DNA of 13,681 nucleotides from Microcaldota archaeon (GTDB lineage Archaea; Micrarchaeota; Micrarchaeia; Micrarchaeales; Micrarchaeaceae): the NCBI GenBank assembly GCA_013330215.1, contig DUIS01000062.1:1-13681 (forward strand), read 5' to 3'. Numbering within the stretch: the stretch's first letter is position 1; the number at the start of each line of letters is the position of its first letter. Made by a program: the position numbers and the translations under genes. The notes beneath the pieces are model-generated. The model was not told the DNA's origin. It was given only the letters and a program-made list of their open reading frames with translations, and did no database searches. Positions 1-7,105 of the stretch are shown here, piece after piece.

Positions 1-601
1 TGCTGACATGGGTCCTGAAAGGCTCTGCATCCGCGCCCCCGTAGAGCGGCTGGATCGTTGGCGTTTCGAATTCGATAAAGCCCTTCTCGTCAAGGAACCT
101 CCTTATCAGAGAGATCGTCCTGCTCCTTTTTATGAACACCTCCCTCACGCCCTCGTTCATTATGAGGTCGAGGTGCCTCTTCCTGTACCTCGTCTCAACG
201 TCCTGGATGCCGTGCCACTTGTCGGGCAATGTCCTTATCGCCTTTGCAAGAAGCGTGTACTTGCCGGCCTTCACGCTTATCTCGCCGGGCTTTGTCTTGA
301 ATACAACGCCCTCCACGCCTATCATGTCCCCGGCATTGAGCTTTTTCGCGGCCTCGAATTCGTTTTCACCTATTTCCGCGTAGTCGAAGTAGATCTGTAT
401 CTTGCCCTTGCTGTCGAGTATGTCTATGAATACCAGCTTTCCGGATTTCCTTATCGCTGTTACGCGCCCCGCTACCGAGACCTTCTTGCCTTCATAGGAG
501 CCGTATCCCTCCTTTATCTCCTTTGAGAAGCCCGTAACCTTGTACGAGTACGGGAGCGATGATATTATGCTGCTAAGCTCCTTCTGCTCTTTGGCATCCA
601 T
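1..601 (-). CDS. lysS: Lysyl-tRNA synthetase, class II (N-terminal part, runs off left edge)
   Basis: Attaches lysine to tRNA-Lys in the cytoplasm. The frame is open from ATG at 601 to the window edge, giving 200 residues of a protein usually near 500. Residues about 41-125 form the N-terminal OB-fold that binds the anticodon. The class II LysRS signature RYRKRHLDL lies at 138-146. The motif 1 region FLDEKGFIEFETP follows at 169-181, and GGADAEPF (188-195) matches the family's GGAxAxPF. Catalytic motifs 2 and 3 lie outside the window. Many archaea use the unrelated class I enzyme, so the class II form is informative about lineage or transfer history. The ATG is the first codon after a TATA-like box centred about 30 nt upstream, so the mRNA is probably almost leaderless. 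The upstream regulator gene on the same strand is separated from it by a hairpin terminator. Confidence 0.95.
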   Translation of the reverse strand, partial: MDAKEQKELSSIISSLPYSYKVTGFSKEIKEGYGSYEGKKVSVAGRVTAIRKSGKLVFIDILDSKGKIQIYFDYAEIGENEFEAAKKLNAGDMIGVEGVVFKTKPGEISVKAGKYTLLAKAIRTLPDKWHGIQDVETRYRKRHLDLIMNEGVREVFIKRSRTISLIRRFLDEKGFIEFETPTIQPLYGGADAEPFRTHVS

Positions 602-627
602 TCAATCAGCTAGACTTCGGTGGCAAA

Positions 628-637
628 GTATAAAAAA
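628..637 (-). promoter_or_regulatory. TATA-like box of lysS
   Basis: On the minus strand an AT-rich TTTTTTATACT element is centred near 632. An archaeal start site about 26 nt downstream would fall near 606, only about 5 nt before the lysS ATG at 601. A second AT stretch, TTTTTATA, at 653-660 more likely serves as the U-run of the preceding terminator. Confidence 0.6.
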
Positions 638-652
638 CAGAATAGTCTGCAC

Positions 653-691
653 TATAAAAAGCCGGCGCCTGCGCACAAGGCGCAGGCCCGG
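653..691 (-). terminator. Hairpin plus T-run downstream of the coiled-coil/winged-helix gene
   Basis: GCCTGCGC (667-674) and GCGCAGGC (680-687) form a perfect 8-bp stem with a 5-nt loop. CCGG at 662-665 pairs with CCGG at 688-691 and extends it to about 12 bp with one bulged base (666). On the minus strand the hairpin is followed at once by TTTTTATA. It begins 4 nt after the stop codon of the upstream gene (695), so it fits an intrinsic-type terminator that insulates that gene from lysS. Confidence 0.65.
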
Positions 692-694
692 ACT

Positions 695-1264
695 TTACTG
701 TGGGGGTGAAACAATTAGTGTGTCGGCCGTCTTGCCAGCATCGTACTTATAGTAAACCTTGTGCCCGAGCTGGTATCTCTCCAGCAATCCGAGCTTGTAA
801 AGCCTGTTCAGCCTTGCAGATGCGGCATTCCTGCCCCTGTAGCTCATCTGCTTCTTTATGTCGTCTGCGCAGGACATACCGCTTATCTGAATTATCTGCA
901 TTATCTTTGCGTCCAATCCAGATACCGGCTGTTCCTTTGCAAACCTTTTGTTCTCTTTTAGGTCTCTCTGGTCCTCTTGCCCAGAATCGGCGTGAAGTTC
1001 CGATTCCATCCTATCGAGCTTGTCGTGCATGCCCTTTAGTACCATATTTGTCTTCCTGTTCTCATCCATCATGTATTTGAAAAGTGAAAGCAGGTTTGAT
1101 CCTATCTCGTCGGATTTCGCCTTCTCGCTGAGAAGCGCCTCCATGCTTTCGTTTTTGGATGCTGGACCGGCCAATCTGGCTATCTGTGCCTTCATGCCCT
1201 GGATCTCAGTTTCCATTTGTTTTTTTGAACGCATACAACCCAATCCCTTAATTCCCAAAATCAT
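695..1264 (-). CDS. Coiled-coil protein with C-terminal winged-helix domain, probable transcription regulator
   Basis: This is a 189-residue protein of unrecognised family. Residues about 12-105 are charged and heptad-like (coiled-coil). A linker leads into a C-terminal winged helix-turn-helix at about 118-175. That domain holds two short helices, a serine/arginine-rich recognition-helix candidate (YRGRNAASARLNRLYKLGLL) and a wing ending KVYYKYD. No membrane segment is visible, so it should act in the cytoplasm, probably as a dimer through the coiled coil. ATG 1264 is chosen, but ATG 1234 (MRSKKQM) is a reasonable alternative, and neither has a convincing Shine-Dalgarno. The gene is divergent from the KH-top6B operon across a gap of about 200 bp. 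Its own promoter region holds repeated TGAATGAAT words that could be an operator. The regulatory role is inferred from the fold only. Confidence 0.75.
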   Translation of the reverse strand: MILGIKGLGCMRSKKQMETEIQGMKAQIARLAGPASKNESMEALLSEKAKSDEIGSNLLSLFKYMMDENRKTNMVLKGMHDKLDRMESELHADSGQEDQRDLKENKRFAKEQPVSGLDAKIMQIIQISGMSCADDIKKQMSYRGRNAASARLNRLYKLGLLERYQLGHKVYYKYDAGKTADTLIVSPPQ

Positions 1265-1289
1265 TCACGAGCCTTGCATACAAGAGTCA

Positions 1290-1320
1290 TGAATGAATCA
1301 CGATTTTATTGTGAATGAAT
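1290..1320. promoter_or_regulatory. Candidate operator: paired TGAATGAAT repeats at the regulator gene's promoter
   Basis: TGAATGAAT occurs at 1290-1298 and again at 1312-1320, with starts 22 bp apart, about two helical turns. A related inverted copy (TCATTCAC, complement GTGAATGA) lies at 1261-1268 over the start codon. The repeats sit between the minus-strand TATA-like box (1324-1331) and the ATG. The inner copy covers the expected transcription start near 1301. This placement suits autorepression by the encoded winged-helix protein, which is inference. Confidence 0.4.
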
Positions 1321-1323
1321 AAG

Positions 1324-1331
1324 TATTTAAA
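1324..1331 (-). promoter_or_regulatory. TATA-like box of the coiled-coil/winged-helix gene
   Basis: TTTAAATA is read on the minus strand. The predicted start site about 26 nt downstream is near 1301, which gives a leader of about 36 nt to ATG 1264. Confidence 0.5.
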
Positions 1332-1432
1332 CCTATGTTATTTACGGAAGTTTGCAGAACAAGAACTCATGCATCTCTTTATGCAGTTTGACGAGATGGA
1401 TGCGAGAGCGCGTGCAATATATACGTAAGGGA

Positions 1433-1441
1433 TTATAAATA
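1433..1441 (+). promoter_or_regulatory. TATA-like box of the KH protein-top6B operon
   Basis: TTATAAATA is centred near 1437. The predicted start is near 1463, about 9 nt before the ATG at 1472. A second AT word, AATATATA at 1416-1423, could be an alternative box. The 1332-1432 stretch between the divergent promoters shows nothing else I can support. Confidence 0.6.
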
Positions 1442-1471
1442 ACCATTGCCAATATTAAGAGTTGTGTATGC

Positions 1472-1999
1472 ATGCAAACAGTGTATATCCCTAAGGAGAG
1501 GCTGAGGAGGCTGAAGCAGGACAGGGGGCAGGTGTCGAGAGTAGAGAAGCTCTGCAACTGCAAGATAAGCATAGACACAGACAATGAGTTTGTCGAGGTA
1601 AGTGGGGAGGCGTATGGAGAGTACACGGCGAAGAACATAGTATACGCCTTCGGCCGCGGGTTCGAGATGGATCTCGCGTGCAAGCTCTCGGAGATGGATT
1701 ACTATTTCAGCTCCATAAACCTGGACGAGGCTTTGTCGAGCGAGAAGAGGATAAAGCAGGTGAAGGCTAGGATAATAGGCGAGTCAGGGCGCACGAAAAC
1801 CTACATAGAACAGGTGAGCGGCGCGAAGATCAGCATCTACGGAAACACAGTAAGCTTTATAGGAAGGATAGAAGAAATAAATGAGGCAGAGACTGCAGTA
1901 AACACATTGATAGATGGAGGAACCCACAGGCTTGCATATATAAAGATGGAGGCTGCACACAGGAAGAACAAGGCGGATGCAAAGAAGGCTGCATTCTAG
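1472..1999 (+). CDS. KH-domain RNA-binding protein, archaeal Dim2/Pno1 family
   Basis: This 175-residue cytoplasmic protein is of the KRR1/Pno1 (Dim2) type, thought to bind rRNA during small-subunit maturation. It has two KH repeats. The first (about 1-65) is degenerate. The second carries the GxxG loop as GESG at 103-106, inside KARIIGESGRTKTYIEQVSG, followed by the expected strand KISIYGNTVSFIG. The C-terminus is lysine-rich. ATG 1472 directly opens the conserved N-terminus and an out-of-frame ATG at 1468 stops quickly. The gene ends 12 nt before top6B and is likely cotranscribed with it. In many archaea this KH gene sits in the same neighbourhood as top6B. Identification rests on length, GxxG position and context. 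Confidence 0.88.
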   Translation: MQTVYIPKERLRRLKQDRGQVSRVEKLCNCKISIDTDNEFVEVSGEAYGEYTAKNIVYAFGRGFEMDLACKLSEMDYYFSSINLDEALSSEKRIKQVKARIIGESGRTKTYIEQVSGAKISIYGNTVSFIGRIEEINEAETAVNTLIDGGTHRLAYIKMEAAHRKNKADAKKAAF

Positions 2000-2011
2000 A
2001 ACGGTTGTTTA

Positions 2012-3634
2012 ATGGCTGAGACCAGAAAAGCTGAGGAGATATTCAAGGAGTTCAAGGAGCACTCGATAGCGGAGTTCTTCAAGAAGAACAGGCAGATGCT
2101 CGGCTATTCCGGAAAGATCCGCTCGCTTGTCACGGTCGTCCATGAGCTGGTCACGAACTCGCTTGACGCCTGCGAGGAGGCCGGGATGCTTCCGAACATA
2201 GAGGTAAAGATAAAACAGATCGGGGAGGAGAAGTACAGCATCGCGGTCCTGGACAACGGCCCAGGAATACCGAAGAACTATGTTGGGAAGGCACTTGCTG
2301 TGATACTTGCCGGCACAAAATTCCACAGGTACGTGCAGCAGCGCGGACAGCAGGGGATAGGTGCGGCTGGATGCACGCTCTTCTCGCAGATAACTACCGG
2401 CAAGCAGATGTTCGTCAAGTCTTCCACAGGCGCTGGCAAGGCATACTCATGCAACGTCTCGATAGACACCGTGCACAACAAGCCCATCGTGAGTAATCTC
2501 CAGGATATAAGCGAGAACTTCAGGGGGCTTGATGTGGAGGGCGAATTCGCTGATGTCAAGTACGAGAACAGCGACCACGGCGTTTACGAGTACCTGAGGA
2601 GGACTGCGCTCTCCAATCCGCATGCCGAGATAAGGTTCACTGACCCCGAAGGCAAGGAGAGCACGTTCGTAAGGGCCGCTCAGACCATGCCGGAGCGCCC
2701 CAAGCCAACGAAGCCGCACCCGCTCGGCCTCGCCGTCAACGACATACTCGAATACGCACACAGGACGGAAAGCAGGAAGCTCGGCGCATTCCTTGTCGAG
2801 AACTTTTCAAGGGTCACGCCGAACAAGGTGGCCGAGCTCAAGGAGTTCGCGAAGAACGTAGACTTCGAGAAGGACCCGCATACACTTACATGGTCTGACG
2901 CTGAGGAGCTCATCAAGGCCTTCAACAGCGTGAAGTGGATATCCCCTGACGGAACGCAGATAAAGCCGATAGGGGAGGAGCAGATAAAGGTTGCGCTCAA
3001 GAACATACTCGATCCTGAATTCATGAGCGTTGTGGAGAGGAAGCCAGCAGTCTTCAAGGGTGGCATACCATTCATAGTCGAGGCTGCGGTAGCATTCGGC
3101 GGCACAGCTGGCAAGAAGACGGATGAGGGCTATTCCGGCACGATACTCAGGTTCGCTAACAGGGTGCCGCTTCTTTTCGACAGCGGCTCATGCGCAATAA
3201 CGGTTGGTGCGCGCGACATACAGTGGAAAAGGTACAGCATGGACCTGGAGACGCAGCCCATAAGCGTGCTTGTGAATGTCTCGTCCGTGCACATACCATA
3301 CTCTGGCGTGGGCAAGGAATCGATAGCGCAGGAGGAGGAGATAGTCGACGAGATAAAGCTTGCGGTGATGGAGGCGGCGAGGGGCGTGCAGCGCTATGTG
3401 AGCGGCAAGCTGCGGCTGCACAACGAGGAGAACAGGTACAAGACGATAATGAGGTACACTAAGCAGCTTGCGCAGGACCTTAGCGAGATAACGGGCAAGG
3501 ACAGGAAGGTGCTTGAGAAGGAGATCGAGAAGCTTGTCGCAAAGCACTATCCGAAGGTCATGGAGCATGAGAACGGGCCCGATGAGGGAAAGAGGGGGAA
3601 GGAAGAGAGCGATGCAGAAGATCCTGACGAGTAA
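2012..3634 (+). CDS. top6B: DNA topoisomerase VI subunit B
   Basis: This is the ATPase subunit of the type IIB topoisomerase, which with Top6A passes one DNA duplex through another. At 540 residues it has the usual family length. The GHKL nucleotide site is complete: N-box ELVTNSLDAC (E45, N49, D52), DNGPGI at 81-86, and the glycine-rich lid QRGQQGIGAAG at 110-120. Residues about 220-300 fit the helix-two-turn-helix region. The transducer domain follows and contains QWKRY (404-408), whose Lys406 corresponds to the ATP-contacting lysine of the WKxY motif. The last 25 residues form a charged, probably disordered tail. No Shine-Dalgarno is obvious before ATG 2012, and translation probably follows from the KH gene 12 nt upstream. 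The usual partner top6A does not follow; the next gene is convergent and unrelated. Confidence 0.97.
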   Translation: MAETRKAEEIFKEFKEHSIAEFFKKNRQMLGYSGKIRSLVTVVHELVTNSLDACEEAGMLPNIEVKIKQIGEEKYSIAVLDNGPGIPKNYVGKALAVILAGTKFHRYVQQRGQQGIGAAGCTLFSQITTGKQMFVKSSTGAGKAYSCNVSIDTVHNKPIVSNLQDISENFRGLDVEGEFADVKYENSDHGVYEYLRRTALSNPHAEIRFTDPEGKESTFVRAAQTMPERPKPTKPHPLGLAVNDILEYAHRTESRKLGAFLVENFSRVTPNKVAELKEFAKNVDFEKDPHTLTWSDAEELIKAFNSVKWISPDGTQIKPIGEEQIKVALKNILDPEFMSVVERKPAVFKGGIPFIVEAAVAFGGTAGKKTDEGYSGTILRFANRVPLLFDSGSCAITVGARDIQWKRYSMDLETQPISVLVNVSSVHIPYSGVGKESIAQEEEIVDEIKLAVMEAARGVQRYVSGKLRLHNEENRYKTIMRYTKQLAQDLSEITGKDRKVLEKEIEKLVAKHYPKVMEHENGPDEGKRGKEESDAEDPDE

Positions 3635-3660
3635 ATAGGGGATTTTGCAGCCAGGATCTT

Positions 3661-3675
3661 ATATATTTATTTGAC
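3661..3675 (+). terminator. Possible T-rich terminator of the KH-top6B operon
   Basis: The 54-bp gap between two convergent stop codons contains the T-rich run ATATATTTATTTG on the plus strand, 26 nt or more after the top6B stop. Archaeal termination often needs only such T-rich tracts. I see no convincing stem. Confidence 0.3.
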
Positions 3676-3688
3676 AGCCGGGGCTTCG

Positions 3689-6103
3689 TCAGTTCAACGT
3701 TTCCTCCGGGTCGTCCGCGTCCACCAGCTTCAGGTAGCCCGCACCCACATACATCTTGAGCTCCTCGGCCTCCATAGTAGTCGAGTTGTAGATCTTGTCC
3801 TTGAATTCCTCTAACCTATACGAATTCAGGAAGACAAGATAGGTCCTTGAGCCCGTGTAGATCGGCACCTTCTGGAAATTGCTGGTCTTCGAGTATATCA
3901 CAAGGTATTTCTTCTCGCTTCTCAGCGTAGCGACTACGTCCGCGCTCTGGCTTACGTCAAGGTCAGTGAATGTATAGGCGTGCGTCACAAGGTATATCCT
4001 CAGCTTCTTGAACACAGCAAGGTATTCGATGTCGTGCTTGCTCTGGTCCACCCATTGCGGAGGCGCGAAGAGCTCGTCGGCCGCAGTCAGGTACTTGTTC
4101 ACCGCAAGCATGTCCACCATCCTGTCGACATTGTCGTAGGTGAGCGCGACTGATATGTTGTTGACCTTTATGTAGGTGGATATCGCAGACCTTATCTCCG
4201 CCTTAGTGAGCGGCATGTACTTCCAGTGGTACTGCATGTTGAGCTTGTCGAACACGCCCACGACATCGGCCGGCTTGAGAGTCAGCGGTATCTTTGTGGC
4301 TTCGGGCAGGTTCGGCACGTCTATGTAGAACTCGTCCCTGTTCGGCGCCTTTACCAGCACTATCATGAGCAGCATCACCGCCGCCACTACCGATATCTCT
4401 ATGTACTGCTGGTTTATCCCGAAGGGTGCCGGGTAGTACTGCTCCTCGAAGTATGATTTGCTGCCCATAACGTTCAGCGTGAAGTTGAGGACGCCGTGGA
4501 CAGCTGGCGTGCCCTTCGGAAGGTAGTAGAAGATCAGCCCGTTCCTTATTGTGCCGTTCGCCGGATACAGGTTGTTGAGCGATATCGAGTAGTTCAGGCC
4601 TGTTATCGGAATCTTCTGCGACAGCGCCGAGAACATGAAGCTGTCGTTAGTGAGGTTCTCGCTGGTGACGTTTATCGTGATCGGCGATACGTTGAAGAGC
4701 GCTGCCGCGTATTCCACGCCCACGAAGTTGCGCAGCTCCATTATGTACTGCCGCCCAGGCGGCAGTGGGAGGCGCTCGCTCCTTATGAACGTGAAGTTGT
4801 CTGGCACGTTGTGTATGAAGGGAAGCGGCAGCGCCTGCACCACGCTCATGTTCGTGGTGTATATTGTCAGCGAGGGCGTTATGTTTATCGGCGTGCTCGA
4901 CTTGGTGTACACGGTGAAGTTCACCGGTATGCTCTGGTTCGCTATTGTGATGCCCTGCACGGTTATGGTGCCGTTCTGGTATAGCACCGGCTTTGCGAAC
5001 ACATATTTGTAGGTGCTGTTCGATGTTCCGGCTGGGTATGTCGCGTTTGCCGTTATTGAGACCCTTATGGAGCCGCTGAGCGAGGCTGCCGCTACGAATG
5101 TGTTGCCGGGCTGGGCCTGCGCGGAATCTAGCACGACGCCCAGCTGTGACTGGGAATTGGCCGCTGTTGGAAGCGTTATCGTGCTTGTGCCGTAGGCGTA
5201 TTTCGGCAGCCAGAATAGGCCGCGCACAGCCTTGGCTATGTCAGCTCCGCTCTGGTTAGCAGGCCATGAGTTGGGGGTGTTTGGGAACATGAAGATGCTG
5301 CCGTTGTACACGTTTATGTATGAGGCTGTGCTGTAGTTCGTGCCTCCCGCGAACAGGAATGCGCCGCTGTCGAAATAGAAGCCGCCGGACGGTGAGGCTG
5401 GCGATGCGTGCGGGATTGTGTCAAGGTAGTACGGGCGCAGCGATGCCGGGGTCGGCGTGACTATCGAATCTGGGAGCAGCATGCGCGAGAAATCCTGCCC
5501 CACGTAGATTATGCTGGTGTGCTCGTTGAGGAGGTAGGTGAGCCCGCTTATGCTGCTGCCGTTCGCCTGTAGAAGGCTTGAGGGGAGCAGCCCGTTGAGT
5601 ATTATGAGTATGGAGTTGGGCGGCAGTGCGGCCACGTCGCTCGGCGATATGGATGAGAGGTTGCCCGGTCCGAGTATCAGCCCGTACCTCTCAAGGCCGA
5701 ACGATATCGCAGATTCTATCGCGGCTGTGTCGCCGCAGTCGTAGCACTCGTTGCTTATGTTGAGCACGAAGGCGCGCCTGGGCGGCGGGTACTTGAAGAG
5801 CGTTGCGTTGGCGGATATCCTGGTCACGTTCGACGACGCATAGTCAAGGAGCACGTATGGCACAATCTCCCTTAGGCTGTTGTGGCTTAGCACGTCCTGC
5901 GAGGCTATGGATGCGCCTATGGATGGCACCGGAAGCTTCACGCTCACATGGCTGTTGCCGTGCAGGATGCTAGCAAAGCTGAGGTAGAAGTAGAGGATCA
6001 GAACGCTTATCCCGACGGCAACCACTATCGCGGTCGCTATGAGCATCTTCCTTCCCATAATACCGCTGCGCACAGGCGCGCCGCCAGCTATGTATGCCAT
6101 CAT
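3689..6103 (-). CDS. Large two-pass membrane protein with glycosylated outer domain and cytoplasmic C-terminal domain
   Basis: The 804-residue protein has no family I recognise. A signal-anchor helix lies at about 20-44 and a second helix at about 566-586 (YIEISVVAAVMLLMIVLV). The first helix follows a short basic stretch, so the N-terminus should be inside. About 520 residues would then be outside and about 215 inside. I count about 23 N-x-S/T sequons in the outer part and only two after the second helix, which supports that topology. A CYDCG pair at about 118-122 could form a disulfide. The outer part is rich in Ser, Thr, Asn, Pro and Ile, like S-layer or adhesin-type surface proteins. The inner domain is mixed helix/strand and charged. 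ATG 6103 overlaps the stop of the 54-residue gene; ATG 6058 (MGRKM) is an alternative start. Function unknown, possibly a surface sensor or anchor. Confidence 0.8.
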   Translation of the reverse strand: MMAYIAGGAPVRSGIMGRKMLIATAIVVAVGISVLILYFYLSFASILHGNSHVSVKLPVPSIGASIASQDVLSHNSLREIVPYVLLDYASSNVTRISANATLFKYPPPRRAFVLNISNECYDCGDTAAIESAISFGLERYGLILGPGNLSSISPSDVAALPPNSILIILNGLLPSSLLQANGSSISGLTYLLNEHTSIIYVGQDFSRMLLPDSIVTPTPASLRPYYLDTIPHASPASPSGGFYFDSGAFLFAGGTNYSTASYINVYNGSIFMFPNTPNSWPANQSGADIAKAVRGLFWLPKYAYGTSTITLPTAANSQSQLGVVLDSAQAQPGNTFVAAASLSGSIRVSITANATYPAGTSNSTYKYVFAKPVLYQNGTITVQGITIANQSIPVNFTVYTKSSTPINITPSLTIYTTNMSVVQALPLPFIHNVPDNFTFIRSERLPLPPGRQYIMELRNFVGVEYAAALFNVSPITINVTSENLTNDSFMFSALSQKIPITGLNYSISLNNLYPANGTIRNGLIFYYLPKGTPAVHGVLNFTLNVMGSKSYFEEQYYPAPFGINQQYIEISVVAAVMLLMIVLVKAPNRDEFYIDVPNLPEATKIPLTLKPADVVGVFDKLNMQYHWKYMPLTKAEIRSAISTYIKVNNISVALTYDNVDRMVDMLAVNKYLTAADELFAPPQWVDQSKHDIEYLAVFKKLRIYLVTHAYTFTDLDVSQSADVVATLRSEKKYLVIYSKTSNFQKVPIYTGSRTYLVFLNSYRLEEFKDKIYNSTTMEAEELKMYVGAGYLKLVDADDPEETLN

Positions 6104-6264
6104 CTCAGCCTTTCCGCTGCGGGACCCCCTTCGCTCTTCTTACCCTGGTTGAACAGCCTTATGAACAGCTTTGTCATGAAGCCCTCGCTCTTGCCCACCC
6201 GCTTCTTTATCGAGTACACCTTTATGTTGCTGATCCTCCTGTTTATCCTTATCTGGTACATCAT
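6100..6264 (-). CDS. Small basic protein (54 residues) between the coiled-coil and membrane-protein genes
   Basis: The ORF starts 3 nt after the stop of the coiled-coil gene. Its TGA overlaps the ATG of the 804-residue membrane protein, the ATGA arrangement of translationally coupled genes. It begins MMYQIRINRRISNIKVYSIKK and ends GGPAAERLR. It is strongly basic near the N-terminus, has no membrane helix and no Cys, and includes an amphipathic stretch FMTKLFIRLFNQ. Codons match the neighbours: ATA for most Ile, AGG for Arg, AAG for all Lys. The spacing and codon use are the main arguments that it is real. It has no recognisable domain. A cytoplasmic adaptor that binds the membrane, the inner domain of the membrane protein, or nucleic acid would fit its charge, but this is guesswork. 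Confidence 0.65.
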   Translation of the reverse strand: MMYQIRINRRISNIKVYSIKKRVGKSEGFMTKLFIRLFNQGKKSEGGPAAERLR

Positions 6265-6267
6265 GGG

Positions 6268-6996
6268 CTAGCCTTTTAGTTCTATATAGCCGAGGGTCAC
6301 CATCTTGTTCAGTATCTGCTCCACCCTCGTAGGGTTCATCTTGTAGCTCTTGGCGAACTCGTTCACGTCTATCGCGTCATCGTGCGAGTCCAGCCATTCC
6401 TGTATCATCACCATGAGCGAGCTGTCCGAGTATGTCTCAAGCACCTTGAGGCGCTCTGCCATGCTCTTGTTCTGGTCGCTCAGCTGCAGCGCCTCGACCG
6501 CGAGGCTCTTGTTCGATGCTGCGAGCTCTATGTTGAGACGCTTAAGCTCCCTGTACTCGTTTGAGAGCGAGTCGTAGTTGTTGAATAGCGTGCTGTATCC
6601 TTGCGTTATGGAGTTGAGCACGTCGTCTATGGCTGAATCTAGCGACTGGAAGAGCGCGGTGTTGTCTACAGTGTAGACATCAGCCACGAGCGAGAGTACG
6701 CTGGTGAGCGTCTTCAGCACGAAGAGCCTCCTTAGCTTGGGGCTCGAGTCCGGGGCTATTGTGTAGTTCACGGTCGCCCTCTCCTGCTCGAGCTCTATTA
6801 TGAAGAAGAGGAAGGGTCTTTTCTGCATGTCCCTGCTCTCTATCTCGAGTATCTTGAGGCTGTTCTGCGGCTTCTCAACTATGAATAGCTGCAGGCCGTA
6901 GAGCCGCTTGTACATCTCCTCGAAGCTGCCTGTGAGCTTTGCCTTTATCTCAAGGCTGTCCGTCTTCGGCTCTATGGCTATGGCTTCTTCAGGCAT
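6268..6996 (-). CDS. Cytoplasmic protein with central coiled coil and C-terminal winged-helix domain
   Basis: This is a 242-residue protein of unknown family. Residues about 10-110 form a mixed strand/helix domain (strands such as RPFLFFIIELEQERATVNYTI). Residues about 115-190 are predicted coiled coil, rich in Leu, Ser, Asn and Lys at heptad spacing. Residues about 195-242 form a compact winged-helix-like end (IDVNEFAKSYKMNPTRVEQILNKMVTLGYIELKG). No signal peptide or membrane helix is visible. ATG 6996 is chosen; an upstream TTG at 7029 keeps the frame but would add an unlikely Cys-rich leader. It is the first gene of an operon with the 54-residue protein and the large membrane protein. This suggests a cytoplasmic partner or transcription factor that responds to the membrane protein, which is inferred from linkage only. 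Confidence 0.75.
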   Translation of the reverse strand: MPEEAIAIEPKTDSLEIKAKLTGSFEEMYKRLYGLQLFIVEKPQNSLKILEIESRDMQKRPFLFFIIELEQERATVNYTIAPDSSPKLRRLFVLKTLTSVLSLVADVYTVDNTALFQSLDSAIDDVLNSITQGYSTLFNNYDSLSNEYRELKRLNIELAASNKSLAVEALQLSDQNKSMAERLKVLETYSDSSLMVMIQEWLDSHDDAIDVNEFAKSYKMNPTRVEQILNKMVTLGYIELKG

Positions 6997-7081
6997 GCAT
7001 ACACACACTTGTGCAGTGGTCTTTCTCAAAATCTGCTAAAAATCCCGCTGACTCCCCTAGCTGAATAATAAGAAAGACATC

Positions 7082-7089
7082 TTTATAAA
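7082..7089 (-). promoter_or_regulatory. Candidate TATA box for the coiled-coil/membrane-protein operon
   Basis: TTTATAAA is centred near 7085. It predicts transcription from about 7059 and a leader of about 63 nt to ATG 6996. The weaker TTTTTAGC nearer the gene (about 7036-7044) would give a leader under 20 nt. The sequence does not settle which is used. Confidence 0.4.
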
Positions 7090-7105
7090 GCTTGTCGTGA
7101 GGGAG

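Noticed and set aside
8..526. Plus-strand open frame of 172 codons
   Set aside because: It is antisense to the well-supported class II LysRS gene and has no family resemblance or promoter.
1332..1432. Possible small RNA or short gene between the divergent promoters
   Set aside because: Only an 18-codon frame and a weak 5-bp stem are present; nothing is supportable.
4496..4984. Long open frames opposite the 804-residue membrane protein gene
   Set aside because: These are shadows caused by G+C-biased codons of the real gene; the translations are low-complexity in Val, Arg and Tyr and have no start signals.
6997..7029. TTG start adding 11 residues to the coiled-coil protein
   Set aside because: The added sequence is Cys-rich and unlike the rest of the protein, and an ATG is available at 6996.
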